Source of the DNA: Shewanella putrefaciens
Lineage (GTDB): Bacteria > Pseudomonadota > Gammaproteobacteria > Enterobacterales > Shewanellaceae
DNA: 64,000 nt
NCBI RefSeq assembly: GCF_016406305.1
Contig: NZ_CP066369.1
Span: 452,501-516,500 of the forward strand
Direction of reading: 5' to 3'
Of the stretch, positions 47,320 to 56,203 are shown one piece after another; positions within the stretch are counted from its first letter, which is position 1, and every line of letters starts with the position of its first letter. The notes under the pieces were generated by a model that saw nothing but the letters and a program-made list of their open reading frames with translations, did not search any database and was not told where the DNA came from. The position numbers and the translations under genes were made by a program.

Positions 47320-49044
47320 TTAGAAGTTAATGGTCAGTGAGGCGTTAACATCAAAGGCGGTATCGACCACAGGCAACATGGAGTAAGCCGTGCCCGCTAA
47401 CACATCATCAATTTTTTGTGGTGCGCCCACAGGTGTACCGCTGCCTGTGTATTCGAAGTCGTAGTAGAGTCCAGCGAGTTTGATAAACATTTTTGGATTA
47501 ATATCAAAGATGTAATAGGCTTCGCCGACGTGTCCACGGGTGGCTAACTTGCTGCCGATGGGGTCGTCCTGCGCTTGGGTAAAGGGCGTCCAATATTCGG
47601 AGCCATAGTTATATTCCAAACCGAATTTGCCGTAGGGGGCGGGCATTTGGATACCAACATAGAGGCCATAACCGTCTTTGGCGTCAGTATCATCGCTGGT
47701 CTTAGGCACCATGATGATTTCAGTGCCTGTGCTATTTAACTCGGCCTCAAAAACGGCGTCGGATAACATGCCGCCAAACATACCTGCATTGCCATTAGGC
47801 TCGGCGCGAGTCCAACCTAGTGAGGCAAACCATTTGATATCGTTAGTTTCTTCACGCGCAAAGCCAATGCCGCCGAGGTACATATCACCGATAACTCCGC
47901 TGGGTTGCACTCGGGTGACAAAGTTAAAGTTGTCGAACTTTTGCATATCTTGGTACATGGTGGGGGCAAAAATGCCGGCGAGCTGGGTCGGGAAGGCCAT
48001 AGTGCCCTTAAAGCCGTCGTTAACGTCTTTAGCACCAAATAGCGTAAATTGCAGGAAGTTAGTGCCATCGTTGATGGCATCGATATTAAAACCGCCGAGG
48101 TGGGTATCTTTAGTTATGATGTCGCCAAACATTTCCCCATTACCCCATTGGGATTCAAATCCTTGGCCGTAACAGAAACGCACTACCTGGCCTTCGACAT
48201 CGGTAATTTCACCTAGGTTGTAGCCTAAGGTGGCGCCATCGAAGTTGAAATTCACTAAGTGGCCTGAAGGTGTGCCACCACGCATTTCATTTTCACGGTA
48301 GTGGGTTGGAGGGCCGTAGGTGGATGGACGACGACCAATGGAGAGATAAAATTCTGAACCATTGATGTTTTTCCAGTCGAAATAGGCGCGCTCGACCCGC
48401 AACCAGTCACCGCTGGTATTGCCACTACTGGTGCCATCCATAGTGAATGACCGCCAAGAATCAAATACTTGCACGCCAGTTGAGTCGCCCCAGTTTTTAT
48501 ACATGCTCAGGCGACCGGCAAAGCTGACGTTATCCCATACTTTGGCTTTCAGATTTAAACGCAGGCGAGTGGTGTAAAAAATATCGTTGTCGATATCTTG
48601 GATATGTTGAGGTGCGAGCACATAGGGCATCACCCCCTGCAACAGGCCATTTTGGAAGGCGGCTGCAAGGTCTGGATTGGCTTGCATCATTTGCCCTAGT
48701 GGTGAGTTAGGATCATTGGGCATTCCAAAGGCGCCCGACATGGCCTTGGCAGCAAAGTCATTGAAGTTGACATTAATCGCAGGGTTCCAAACCACATCAC
48801 GGTAATGCAGCGAGTGGGCTTTGGTTCTAAAGTCACCAGTAATTTCAAGGCGATCTAATGACGTGTGTCGCTCGGTTTTATCGACCCGGTTATTGAGGTC
48901 GTCTAATTGTTCCGTGATATCAGCGAGTTGTTGATTTAACTCCGCTATTTTTTGAGCTTCGGTTTGTGGGTCCTGGGGGGTAGCAAAAGCGCTACCGGAC
49001 ATAAACAGTGCATTTGCAACCAGTATTGAAATAAGGGTACGCAT
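47320..49044 (-). CDS. DUF3373-family outer-membrane beta-barrel protein
   Basis: A 574-residue exported protein. The signal peptide ends near SGSAFA, and a short coiled coil follows (LNQQLADITEQLDDLNNRVDKTE region, about 33-60). The remainder is long, aromatic-rich and strand-like and ends in a terminal F (SLTINF), as expected of outer-membrane barrels. Family members are found beside multiheme cytochromes in Shewanella and deltaproteobacteria. A porin for the OTR substrate, or a sheath for electron transfer, is possible. It lies between the cytochrome c and OTR genes, 54 bp before the latter. Confidence 0.85.
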   Translation of the reverse strand: MRTLISILVANALFMSGSAFATPQDPQTEAQKIAELNQQLADITEQLDDLNNRVDKTERHTSLDRLEITGDFRTKAHSLHYRDVVWNPAINVNFNDFAAKAMSGAFGMPNDPNSPLGQMMQANPDLAAAFQNGLLQGVMPYVLAPQHIQDIDNDIFYTTRLRLNLKAKVWDNVSFAGRLSMYKNWGDSTGVQVFDSWRSFTMDGTSSGNTSGDWLRVERAYFDWKNINGSEFYLSIGRRPSTYGPPTHYRENEMRGGTPSGHLVNFNFDGATLGYNLGEITDVEGQVVRFCYGQGFESQWGNGEMFGDIITKDTHLGGFNIDAINDGTNFLQFTLFGAKDVNDGFKGTMAFPTQLAGIFAPTMYQDMQKFDNFNFVTRVQPSGVIGDMYLGGIGFAREETNDIKWFASLGWTRAEPNGNAGMFGGMLSDAVFEAELNSTGTEIIMVPKTSDDTDAKDGYGLYVGIQMPAPYGKFGLEYNYGSEYWTPFTQAQDDPIGSKLATRGHVGEAYYIFDINPKMFIKLAGLYYDFEYTGSGTPVGAPQKIDDVLAGTAYSMLPVVDTAFDVNASLTINF

Positions 49045-49245
49045 AAGGTTTCTCCCTGAGTTTTCCCTACGGCGCGTTCAATCTAAGCTGAATTGCGCCA
49101 AAATTTACCCAATAGGAGTCCCTGAGGTGTGTTCCCCATTTTTCTCACATTGGGTTTGAGTGTTAAGCCGCTAGGTGTAAAGCAGTTACAGGGCCGCTTT
49201 GTGCTATGGCTTTAGGCTGTTAAGGCGCGAAGGCCTTGCTCGAGA

Positions 49246-49575
49246 TCAACCGCAGGTTTGAGGTTGGTCCGAGTCCGCCGCGTGGTCATACAAAAATTGC
49301 TGTATGTCCTTGAGATCTTGCTCAGAGAGGTTGTTAAATACTTCAGGCTTGTTTTTGTGTTTATCTTTATCGAAGAAGCGATCCCATTGGCCCATGGTTT
49401 TAGCCATAGGGGTGAGTTCGCCACCCTCACCACCTTGGCCGTGGCAGGCTTTACATTCCTTTTTGTATAAGTGTTTACCTTTCTTTGGGTTGCCCCCATC
49501 TGCAGCATAGGCATTGATGCCTATTCCCCCGATTAGCGCGAGTGCGATGGCGATCTTTACTGACGTTTTCATCAT
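49246..49575 (-). CDS. Periplasmic monoheme cytochrome c
   Basis: A 109-residue small cytochrome c. A signal peptide (ending NAYA, about residue 24) precedes a class I-type domain with one CxxCH (C41-H45, KECKACHGQGGEGG). A methionine in TPMAKTMGQW is the candidate sixth ligand. AAGGA lies upstream of a double ATG. It is the first gene of the operon ending in OTR and is a natural electron donor to that enzyme, by inference from position. The gap to the barrel gene is 201 bp, long for an operon, but no terminator is seen there. Confidence 0.93.
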   Translation of the reverse strand: MMKTSVKIAIALALIGGIGINAYAADGGNPKKGKHLYKKECKACHGQGGEGGELTPMAKTMGQWDRFFDKDKHKNKPEVFNNLSEQDLKDIQQFLYDHAADSDQPQTCG

Positions 49576-50008
49576 CTCATTCCTTTATTTTTTGTGAACA
49601 TTTACGTGTCTTTGTTGGTGAAATGCATTTATTGATTTCACCTTGTTAATTAATTTATCAAATCGAGGGCGCTGCAAATTTGAGGTGTGTCACTTTCATT
49701 AAAAAAATCTAATTGATAAAAAATTCATTGATAAAAATCTAATTGACTGAGTATTGCTAATCGAGAGGTTAGTTTTATTGCATAGAAACCAATAGCTTGA
49801 TTATTGAGCTAAATTAGCCGCAGGTTATTTAGTTGCTGTTTTGGGGATTTTTATGGGCTAAAGCGGCTGTGACCGAGCTAACACTTTGTAAAATATGCAA
49901 TAGCTAAAGTAGTGTTATCGAAATTGAGCGTAATGAGTTAATTATTTATCGGATGGGTTTAAGAATAAAAAATGCGCTTGGTCAGGTTGAGCTGACCAAG
50001 CGCTTTTG
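49576..50008 (-). promoter_or_regulatory. AT-rich promoter region of the cytochrome/OTR operon
   Basis: This 433-bp gap separates two leftward genes. It has the direct repeat AAAAATCTAATTGA at about 49706 and 49734. It also has TTGAT-aaaa-ATCTA at 49728-49741, which differs by one base from the FNR/EtrA consensus TTGAT-N4-ATCAA; its centre is about 160 bp before the cytochrome start codon. EtrA or Crp control would fit an anaerobic operon. The right end holds the Sel1 gene terminator. Confidence 0.4.
49968..50003 (-). terminator. Terminator of the Sel1-repeat gene
   Basis: The stem GCGCTTGGTCA / TGACCAAGCGC with an 8-nt loop is followed by TTTTTT-rich sequence when read leftward. It begins only 5 bp after the stop codon. 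Confidence 0.9.
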
Positions 50009-51550
50009 TTAGCTATTTTCGTGGTTAAGGTAGGGGGCGAGTTGGCTTTCTATGGTTTCAATTTGGCTCTCGGCATAGGCTAACTCGGCCTCAGTTAAAC
50101 TGGATAGTGCCCTAGTCTGGTAGAGTCGTTGGATGCTATGCATGCCGTATTTGCTAAAATGGCGCAATAACAGACTAGACCAAATAACTACTTGTACAGG
50201 CTTGTTTAATTGCTCATTACGATAAATATCGACTAAGGATTGCATCGCCGCCTCATTGCCTAATGCGGCCGATTTGAGATACCAAGTTTCAGCTTCTTGC
50301 AGAGCCTCAGGCGTTGGGTTGTCACTGGGGTGGAATGACTCTGCTTTGTATAAATAAAAATAGGCTTGCTGCTGGGTTGGGATCGGGTGCTGATGCAAGA
50401 AACTGGCACATAGTCGCTCAGCTTCCCTTATCTCTAAGGTGCCCAGCTGTTTAGTTAATCTGTCACACTCTGCCCTGTGTTCGGCTCTATGGCTCATGGC
50501 CGCGAGTTGGTAATACATTAAGGCTTTAATCGGTTGACGGCTAACCCCTAGCCCTTGCTCATAAATTTTTCCTAGACCTAGCAGAGCGTCCTCGCTCCAC
50601 GCCTCTAGCTGTTCCTCAAAATAACGTTGAGCCTGTTGGTAGTCCTTATCGGTTTTGGGATCGATAAGTAAAAGATTGGCCAGTGCTATCTTGGCAAAGG
50701 GGTTGCCCGCCTTTACGGACGGAGTTAACCAATGGCGGGCCTTAACGTAATCAACGGGGAAATCTTCGCCGTAGAGGAAACGTTTTCCGAGGTAATATTG
50801 GCTAAAATCATTGTCTTTGGCCCGTTGACTGAGTAAATCTTCCGCACGAGCTAAATCTTTTGGCCCGCCTTGGCCCATGGCCAACATGTGGCCTAAATGT
50901 TCCTGGGCCAATGTGTCACCCTTGGCAACGGCTTTTTCAAAGTATTGCCTCGCTTTGGCAAAGTCTGCTGTCATTCTTTCCTGATTCCAATAAAGCGCCC
51001 CTAGGTGGTAATCGGCATCTGGATGTTGTTGGGCGGAGGCTTTTTCTAGCCAGTAAATGGCTTGGCTCCCATCGGGATCGAGTACAGGTTGCCTTAGATA
51101 TAAGAGTCCAAGTTCATATTGAAAGGCCATATCCCCCGATTCGGCATTGGGTTTGAGTTGAGCCACCTGTAGTTCTAATTCACCTTGGGTTTGCGCTTCA
51201 GATGAAAGCAGGTTGGAGAGTGTGAGCAGCGATACGTATTGGGGATCGAGTTCGGCCGCCTTTCTATACCATTCGGCCGACGCCTTGGGATTGGCCTTAA
51301 TCTGTGGGAATCGACCCGAATATAATTCGGCGAGGGCAATGGCGGCAATGGCGAGTTTTTTATCCACGGCTTGGTGAATAAAATCTAAGCCAGTTTCGAC
51401 GCTATTTTGCTCGATAAGCTCTAGTCCATGGTTGAGCAATGCCGTAGGGTCGCCTGCGGCTAGAGCCTCGTCTTGGGCTTTTTTCTTTTGATATTTTGCG
51501 AATAAAACAAAGAGTATAACGAAGGCAATAATTATGAGTATCAACAACAT
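50009..51550 (-). CDS. Membrane-anchored Sel1/TPR-like repeat protein
   Basis: A 513-residue protein with one N-terminal membrane helix (about 2-18) and a cytosolic or periplasmic solenoid of Sel1-like repeats. Repeats of about 36 residues with the A-xx-W/YF-xKA pattern recur: KASAEWYRKAAELD, SQAIYWLEKASAQQ, AKARQYFEKAVAKGD, KARHWLTPSVKAG, IKALMYYQLAAMSHR and AETWYLKSAALGNEAA. Such proteins are scaffolds for protein complexes; no partner is evident. Single leftward gene with its own terminator. Confidence 0.88.
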   Translation of the reverse strand: MLLILIIIAFVILFVLFAKYQKKKAQDEALAAGDPTALLNHGLELIEQNSVETGLDFIHQAVDKKLAIAAIALAELYSGRFPQIKANPKASAEWYRKAAELDPQYVSLLTLSNLLSSEAQTQGELELQVAQLKPNAESGDMAFQYELGLLYLRQPVLDPDGSQAIYWLEKASAQQHPDADYHLGALYWNQERMTADFAKARQYFEKAVAKGDTLAQEHLGHMLAMGQGGPKDLARAEDLLSQRAKDNDFSQYYLGKRFLYGEDFPVDYVKARHWLTPSVKAGNPFAKIALANLLLIDPKTDKDYQQAQRYFEEQLEAWSEDALLGLGKIYEQGLGVSRQPIKALMYYQLAAMSHRAEHRAECDRLTKQLGTLEIREAERLCASFLHQHPIPTQQQAYFYLYKAESFHPSDNPTPEALQEAETWYLKSAALGNEAAMQSLVDIYRNEQLNKPVQVVIWSSLLLRHFSKYGMHSIQRLYQTRALSSLTEAELAYAESQIETIESQLAPYLNHENS

Positions 51551-51667
51551 AGTAATCCATCACTATTGATATAAGGGTGTTTAGTAAACTTGGGTTTTGG
51601 TTAAATTGCAAGTTTACCCTAAGGCATGGGCCCACCGAGAGTCGCGGTTGGCCCAAGGTTATGGGGA

Positions 51668-52504
51668 TTATTTCTCCCGCAAATGGATTTCTCTTACCGG
51701 GCAGGCCATCTCAATGTCGGCCTGTTTAAGGGCCTGGTAGAGGGCTAAGTTCACTTTATATTTATGCTGAAAATAGCTTTGGGTGGGGACCCAATAACGT
51801 ACGGCCATTTCGATGCCGATTGCATTAAAGCCATTGATACCAATATTGGGAGCCGTCCCTTGATAGACATAGGGATTGTTGCTTAATACCTCAGTGATAA
51901 CACTAATCGCCCGCTCGGGATCTGTGTTGTAGCTGAGGTTAAATTGGGCCTCTACCAGCTTATTACTGAAGGAGTTATGCAGGATTTCACCGACGATATG
52001 CTTATTGGGGATGCTAATTTGTTCGCCTTCCTCGTTGGTCAGTATGGTCATGCCTAAGTGAATACGCTTAACCACACCGCTTTCGCCTTTGATTTCAATC
52101 GTATTACCCACCACAAAAGGCCGAGTCACAATAATCGTAATACCGGCCGCATAATTAGATAGCATGCCCTGTAAGGCGAGGCCCGCGCCGAGGGACGCAG
52201 CCCCTATTGCCGCTACCATAGGGGTAACGCTGATGCCGATTTTGCCAAGGGCGATGATCCCGACCATCACTATGATCAGAATGCGGATAAGATTACTGAC
52301 GAAGTTGCTGAGGGTGATATCGATATTGTGTTTTTCGAACTGCTTAGCGACTAAGCGGGAGACTTTACTGGCGATCCATAAACCCAATAAAAAGATCAGT
52401 AAAGCGCCGACTAACTGGAAGCTGTAGGTCACTAAAAATTCCGTGATGAGTTGATAAACGCCCTGTAGCTGTTGTAATTCCTGATCGAGTCCCGGTGTTA
52501 TCAT
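51668..52504 (-). CDS. Small-conductance mechanosensitive channel, MscS family
   Basis: A 278-residue channel that releases solutes when membrane tension rises after osmotic downshift. Three N-terminal membrane helices are followed by the pore helix with its glycine/alanine pattern (GAASLGAGLALQGMLSNYAAG) and the beta domain starting at IIVTRPFVVGNTIEIKG. The conserved IPNKHIVGEIL segment follows. The length matches E. coli MscS. It starts 165 bp from the divergent periplasmic protein gene and is monocistronic. Confidence 0.93.
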   Translation of the reverse strand: MITPGLDQELQQLQGVYQLITEFLVTYSFQLVGALLIFLLGLWIASKVSRLVAKQFEKHNIDITLSNFVSNLIRILIIVMVGIIALGKIGISVTPMVAAIGAASLGAGLALQGMLSNYAAGITIIVTRPFVVGNTIEIKGESGVVKRIHLGMTILTNEEGEQISIPNKHIVGEILHNSFSNKLVEAQFNLSYNTDPERAISVITEVLSNNPYVYQGTAPNIGINGFNAIGIEMAVRYWVPTQSYFQHKYKVNLALYQALKQADIEMACPVREIHLREK

Positions 52505-52674
52505 AATGATATCCTTGTAATAAATTTAACTGTGCGAGTATAACGCAGAAATCCCAGTCAATAATTGTTTGCCATCTACCTGTGAAGCGTATCATGTAAT
52601 CGCGGTTGATTTGATGAGCCGAATGCCTGACTCAGGTATGCTGTCCATCTATCCAACAATGGAGTTGAGTGTTG

Positions 52675-53154
52675 ATGAAAACACGGTTGTTTTGTCTGTC
52701 TTTGCTGTTTACCCCCATTCTGGCGTTCGCTGCTAGTTATGTCGCCGGCGATGCGATTAAGCCCATTTCATTACTCGATCAGCACGATAAAGCGATAAAT
52801 GTCACCGATGAAACCCGGGTTGTGCTCTTTAGCCGTAGTATGAAAGGCGGTGATATTATTAAAGACACTTTGCAGCCTTTAAGTGCGTCGCAGTTTCCAC
52901 CCCATCTGGTTTATGTTGCCGATATTAGTGGTATGCCATCACTCATCGCTAAGTTTGTGGCTATCCCCCAAATGCAGGAACTGCCCTTTGCTATTGGTCT
53001 GGATAGGGAAGGTGAGGTGAGCCATTTATTACCCGATGCTAAAGATATGGCGACCATGATACTGCTCGATAAACGCAATATTTTGGATATCGCTTACTTT
53101 GATTCGAGTGAATCCTTAGGTCAGGCCCTTAAGAAACTTCAAGGGGTGCAGTAG
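52675..53154 (+). CDS. Periplasmic thioredoxin-fold-like protein of unknown function
   Basis: About 159 residues, starting MKTRLFCLSLLF with a signal peptide ending AFAAS. The ATG at 52675 is chosen because GGAG lies 10 nt upstream; GTG and TTG just before it are in frame. The mature part follows a thioredoxin-like order (VAGDAIKPISLLDQHDK as the entry strand, then RVVLFSR), but there is no CxxC, so no redox role is implied. It resembles YtfJ-type proteins loosely. Single rightward gene, divergent from mscS. Confidence 0.75.
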   Translation: MKTRLFCLSLLFTPILAFAASYVAGDAIKPISLLDQHDKAINVTDETRVVLFSRSMKGGDIIKDTLQPLSASQFPPHLVYVADISGMPSLIAKFVAIPQMQELPFAIGLDREGEVSHLLPDAKDMATMILLDKRNILDIAYFDSSESLGQALKKLQGVQ

Positions 53155-53492
53155 GCGTTCACTTCAGTTCGATATCGAGTTCATTCCTGTCGATATAGGA
53201 TGGATAGGCTGGCCTAAGCTCGTCTATCTGTCTTACTCCCTTGCGTGTCGTAAAAAATTCATTGGGTATGCCTGATAATCACCACAAATTTACCTTGGGA
53301 TTTGTGTGCATAATTATTTGTTTTATAGAGGCTTTTTTAAAGTGAGTCTTCCCTTAAAACCCTGTGGAATAAAAAGTTGGTAATTCAGCATAAAAATTCG
53401 TTGCGTAAAGTAAAAAAATATCGTTTACTGCGCACGTTTTTAATACAGACACTCACTTTTTAACGACCTGACCCAAAGGAGACTCTGGCCCA
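53155..53492 (+). promoter_or_regulatory. Upstream region of the ornithine decarboxylase gene
   Basis: This 338-bp AT-rich stretch precedes the decarboxylase gene and must contain its promoter. An imperfect inverted repeat (GCGTAAAGTAAA and TTTACTGCGC) lies at about 53403-53433, 60 bp before the start codon. The Shine-Dalgarno AAAGGAG is at 53476. No gene is seen. Confidence 0.4.
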
Positions 53493-54668
53493 ATGAGCCA
53501 ATTTCAATCTATTGATGTTGCTGATTATTATGACATGGACACATTCAAGCGTATTGAAGCGTTTGCCAAAGACAAAGCAACCCCATTCGTAGTGATCGAT
53601 ACCAGTATCATTGCGAAACAATACGATGACATGGTTAATAGTTTTCCTTATGCCAACGTTTATTATGCAGTTAAGGCGAACCCAGCGGCCGAGATCTTGA
53701 CCTTATTAAAAGATAAAGGGTCAAACTTTGATATTGCCTCGATTTATGAGCTAGATATGGTCACTAAGGTGGGCGTGACAGCCGACCGCGTGAGCTACGG
53801 CAATACCATTAAAAAGCGCCAGGATGTGCGTGCGTTTTATGAGCGTGGTGTGCGTATGTATGCATCCGACTCCGAAGCCGATCTGCGTATGATCGCCGAA
53901 GAAGCCCCCGGTTCGCGCATCTATGTCCGCATCTTGACCGAAGGCACGGATACCGCCGATTGGCCATTGTCACGCAAATTCGGTTGCCAGAATGAAATGG
54001 CCTATGAGCTGTTAGTTCTAGCGCAGGAATTAGGGCTAGAACCCTACGGTATTTCGTTCCACGTGGGTTCACAGCAGCGTGATATCGGTGCTTGGGATTC
54101 GGCGATTGGCAAAGTAAAAAGCATTTTCGACCGTCTGCGTGATGAGCACAATATCACTTTGAAAATGATCAATATGGGCGGCGGTTTCCCGGCGAACTAC
54201 ATTGATAAAACGAATCAATTGGGCGTATATGCCGAGCAAATTACCCATTTCTTGAAGGAGGATTTCGGTGACGATTTACCGCAAATTATCCTTGAGCCGG
54301 GCCGTTCATTGATTTCCAATGCGGGCATTTTAGTGTCTGAAGTCGTGCTGATCAGCAAGAAATCCTACACGGCCTTAGAGCGTTGGGTATTTACCGATGT
54401 GGGTAAATTCTCGGGTCTGATTGAAACTATGGATGAGGCGATCAAGTTCCCTATCTACACCGAGAAGAAAGGTGAATTGGATAAATGCGTGATTGCGGGC
54501 CCGACCTGCGACAGTGCCGATATTATGTATGAACACTATAGCTATGGTCTGCCGAATGATCTCGCCATCGGTGACAGAATGTATTGGTTAACTGCGGGAG
54601 CATATACAACAACCTACTCGGCTGTTTGCTTTAACGGTTTCCCACCGCTCAAAGATTACTATTTGTAA
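53493..54668 (+). CDS. Ornithine decarboxylase, fold type III
   Basis: PLP-dependent enzyme that makes putrescine from ornithine; some relatives also use lysine to make cadaverine. The 391-residue protein belongs to the alanine-racemase-fold (eukaryote-like) group, unlike E. coli SpeC. The PLP lysine is K61 in YYAVKANPA. The glycine loop is NMGGGFPANY, the phosphate-binding site EPGRSLIS, and the active-site Cys/Asp pair lies in GPTCDSADIMYEHY. No antizyme-type or other polyamine gene is adjacent. Monocistronic, with a terminator shared with the convergent YdcH-like gene. Confidence 0.93.
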   Translation: MSQFQSIDVADYYDMDTFKRIEAFAKDKATPFVVIDTSIIAKQYDDMVNSFPYANVYYAVKANPAAEILTLLKDKGSNFDIASIYELDMVTKVGVTADRVSYGNTIKKRQDVRAFYERGVRMYASDSEADLRMIAEEAPGSRIYVRILTEGTDTADWPLSRKFGCQNEMAYELLVLAQELGLEPYGISFHVGSQQRDIGAWDSAIGKVKSIFDRLRDEHNITLKMINMGGGFPANYIDKTNQLGVYAEQITHFLKEDFGDDLPQIILEPGRSLISNAGILVSEVVLISKKSYTALERWVFTDVGKFSGLIETMDEAIKFPIYTEKKGELDKCVIAGPTCDSADIMYEHYSYGLPNDLAIGDRMYWLTAGAYTTTYSAVCFNGFPPLKDYYL

Positions 54669-54687
54669 GATTGGGGTTGGCAGTAAA

Positions 54688-54715
54688 AAGGGCGCTTAGG
54701 CGCCCTTAGTTTTAG
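54688..54715 (+). terminator. Terminator between decarboxylase and YdcH-like genes
   Basis: The near-perfect palindrome AAGGGCGC-TTAG-GCGCCCTT is followed by AGTTTTAG on the plus strand and by TTTTACTG on the minus strand, so it may work both ways. It overlaps the last codons of the convergent gene slightly. Confidence 0.8.
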
Positions 54716-54930
54716 TTTTGTTCGTGGGATTTAAGGATCTGGTAGATCTCTTCTTTTAAATGTAGCTTTTTACTCTTGAGCTCTTTCACCGCAGGGTTGA
54801 AATCGCTACCGACTCGTTTTTCCAGTTGTTTTATTTCCTCGTCTAGCTGGTTGTGCTCGCTGAATTTGCGTTGGAAATGAGCATCTTGGGATTTGAGGGT
54901 GGAAATTAACTCTCTGTACTCTGGAAACAT
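54712..54930 (-). CDS. YdcH-like DUF465 protein
   Basis: A 72-residue all-helical protein of the DUF465/YdcH family. The sequence is highly charged with a central coiled coil (HNQLDEEIKQLEKRVGSDF region) and the C-terminal LKSKKLHLKEEIYQIL helix typical of the family. Function unknown. It is a single leftward gene convergent with the decarboxylase. Confidence 0.9.
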   Translation of the reverse strand: MFPEYRELISTLKSQDAHFQRKFSEHNQLDEEIKQLEKRVGSDFNPAVKELKSKKLHLKEEIYQILKSHEQN

Positions 54931-55343
54931 TGGCGTTCTCCTTGTCGTGACTTACTACACTGCTGATTTCACTTTAACCCTAACCTTATGCATTAGGAGG
55001 AAACGTGATTGAGATCAATATTTGTGCTCCTTCAGATTAGTCGTAAAAAAGACTTAGATCTAATTGCTTTTAAATCAGTCAATTAAATAATCATAAACTT
55101 GGTCTATGGAGTGCGAGTCGATCTGGCTCACACTTTCTCCAGCAGAATGCAGACTGTCATCCCGAACTGTAGAAGATTTGCTATCTTTGTGATCAGACGG
55201 TAATAGTTTTGGTAATTACATTACGATAGAACAATTACTTCTTGCCGATAATTCTGTGATCAAGTTAACCTTCACCGCTTCGATACTAGGTTAAAGTCGA
55301 TTTTATAAGAATTTAATTATCAAAAATGAAAGGGGTTTTCATA
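54931..55343 (+). promoter_or_regulatory. Upstream region of udp with two Crp-like half sites
   Basis: This 413-bp gap holds the udp promoter and the leftward promoter of the YdcH-like gene. TGTGATCA occurs twice, at 55188-55195 and 55255-55262, exactly 67 bp apart. Each is a perfect Crp half site with a weak second half. E. coli udp is controlled by Crp and CytR, so the placement is sensible. No gene is seen. The Shine-Dalgarno AAAGGGG precedes the ATG at 55344. Confidence 0.4.
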
Positions 55344-56102
55344 ATGGCTGATGTATTTCATTTAGGTTTGACCAAAGCGATGCTCGACGGTGCAACCTTG
55401 GCAATTGTGCCGGGCGATCCTGAGCGTGTAAAACGTATTGCCGAGTTAATGGATAATGCGACTTTCCTTGCGAGCCACCGCGAGTATACGAGCTATTTAG
55501 CCTATGCCGATGGTAAGCCAGTAGTGGTTTGTTCGACGGGTATTGGTGGTCCATCAACGTCTATTGCCGTTGAAGAGTTAGCGCAATTAGGCGTGAATAC
55601 CTTCCTGCGTGTTGGAACAACCGGTGCGATTCAGCCTCATGTAAATGTGGGCGATGTGATTGTGACTCAAGCATCAGTGCGTTTAGATGGCGCGAGCCTA
55701 CACTTTGCACCTATGGAGTTCCCAGCGGTTGCAAACTTTGAATGTACCACGGCTATGGTTGCCGCGTGCCGCGATGCGGGTGTAGAGCCACACATTGGTG
55801 TGACAGCATCTTCAGATACCTTCTATCCTGGCCAAGAGCGCTATGACACTGTCACAGGCCGTGTGACACGTCGTTTTGCTGGCTCAATGAAAGAATGGCA
55901 AGAAATGGGCGTGCTGAACTATGAAATGGAATCAGCGACACTCTTCACTATGTGTGCGACTCAAGGTTGGCGTGCTGCCTGTGTTGCCGGTGTGATTGTG
56001 AACCGTACCCAGCAAGAAATCCCCGATGAAGCGACTATGAAGAAAACCGAAGTCAGTGCGGTTTCTATTGTGGTTGCAGCGGCTAAGAAATTACTCGCGT
56101 AA
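55344..56102 (+). CDS. udp: Uridine phosphorylase
   Basis: Splits uridine into uracil and ribose 1-phosphate in pyrimidine salvage. The start at 55344 gives 252 residues beginning [20 protein letters not shown], close to E. coli Udp; the ATG 18 bp earlier has no Shine-Dalgarno. Conserved parts include [16 protein letters not shown] (phosphate site), [30 protein letters not shown] and the nucleoside-binding [13 protein letters not shown]. It is convergent with the Tsx-like channel gene, which may bring in its substrate. Confidence 0.97.
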   Translation: MADVFHLGLTKAMLDGATLAIVPGDPERVKRIAELMDNATFLASHREYTSYLAYADGKPVVVCSTGIGGPSTSIAVEELAQLGVNTFLRVGTTGAIQPHVNVGDVIVTQASVRLDGASLHFAPMEFPAVANFECTTAMVAACRDAGVEPHIGVTASSDTFYPGQERYDTVTGRVTRRFAGSMKEWQEMGVLNYEMESATLFTMCATQGWRAACVAGVIVNRTQQEIPDEATMKKTEVSAVSIVVAAAKKLLA

Positions 56103-56148
56103 TTTAGGTTTGATATCACTCCCCTGCAAAGCGAGTGTTCAAATATAA

Positions 56149-56176
56149 CAAAGGTGCCTAAGGGCACCTTTGTTCT
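56149..56176 (+). terminator. Terminator between udp and the Tsx-like gene
   Basis: The stem AAAGGTGCC / GGCACCTTT with a 4-nt loop is followed by GTTCTTTTC on the plus strand. It lies 46 bp after the udp stop and 27 bp from the end of the convergent gene. Confidence 0.88.
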
Positions 56177-56203
56177 TTTCAGGTTAAGGCGATACAGTAC
56201 CGA

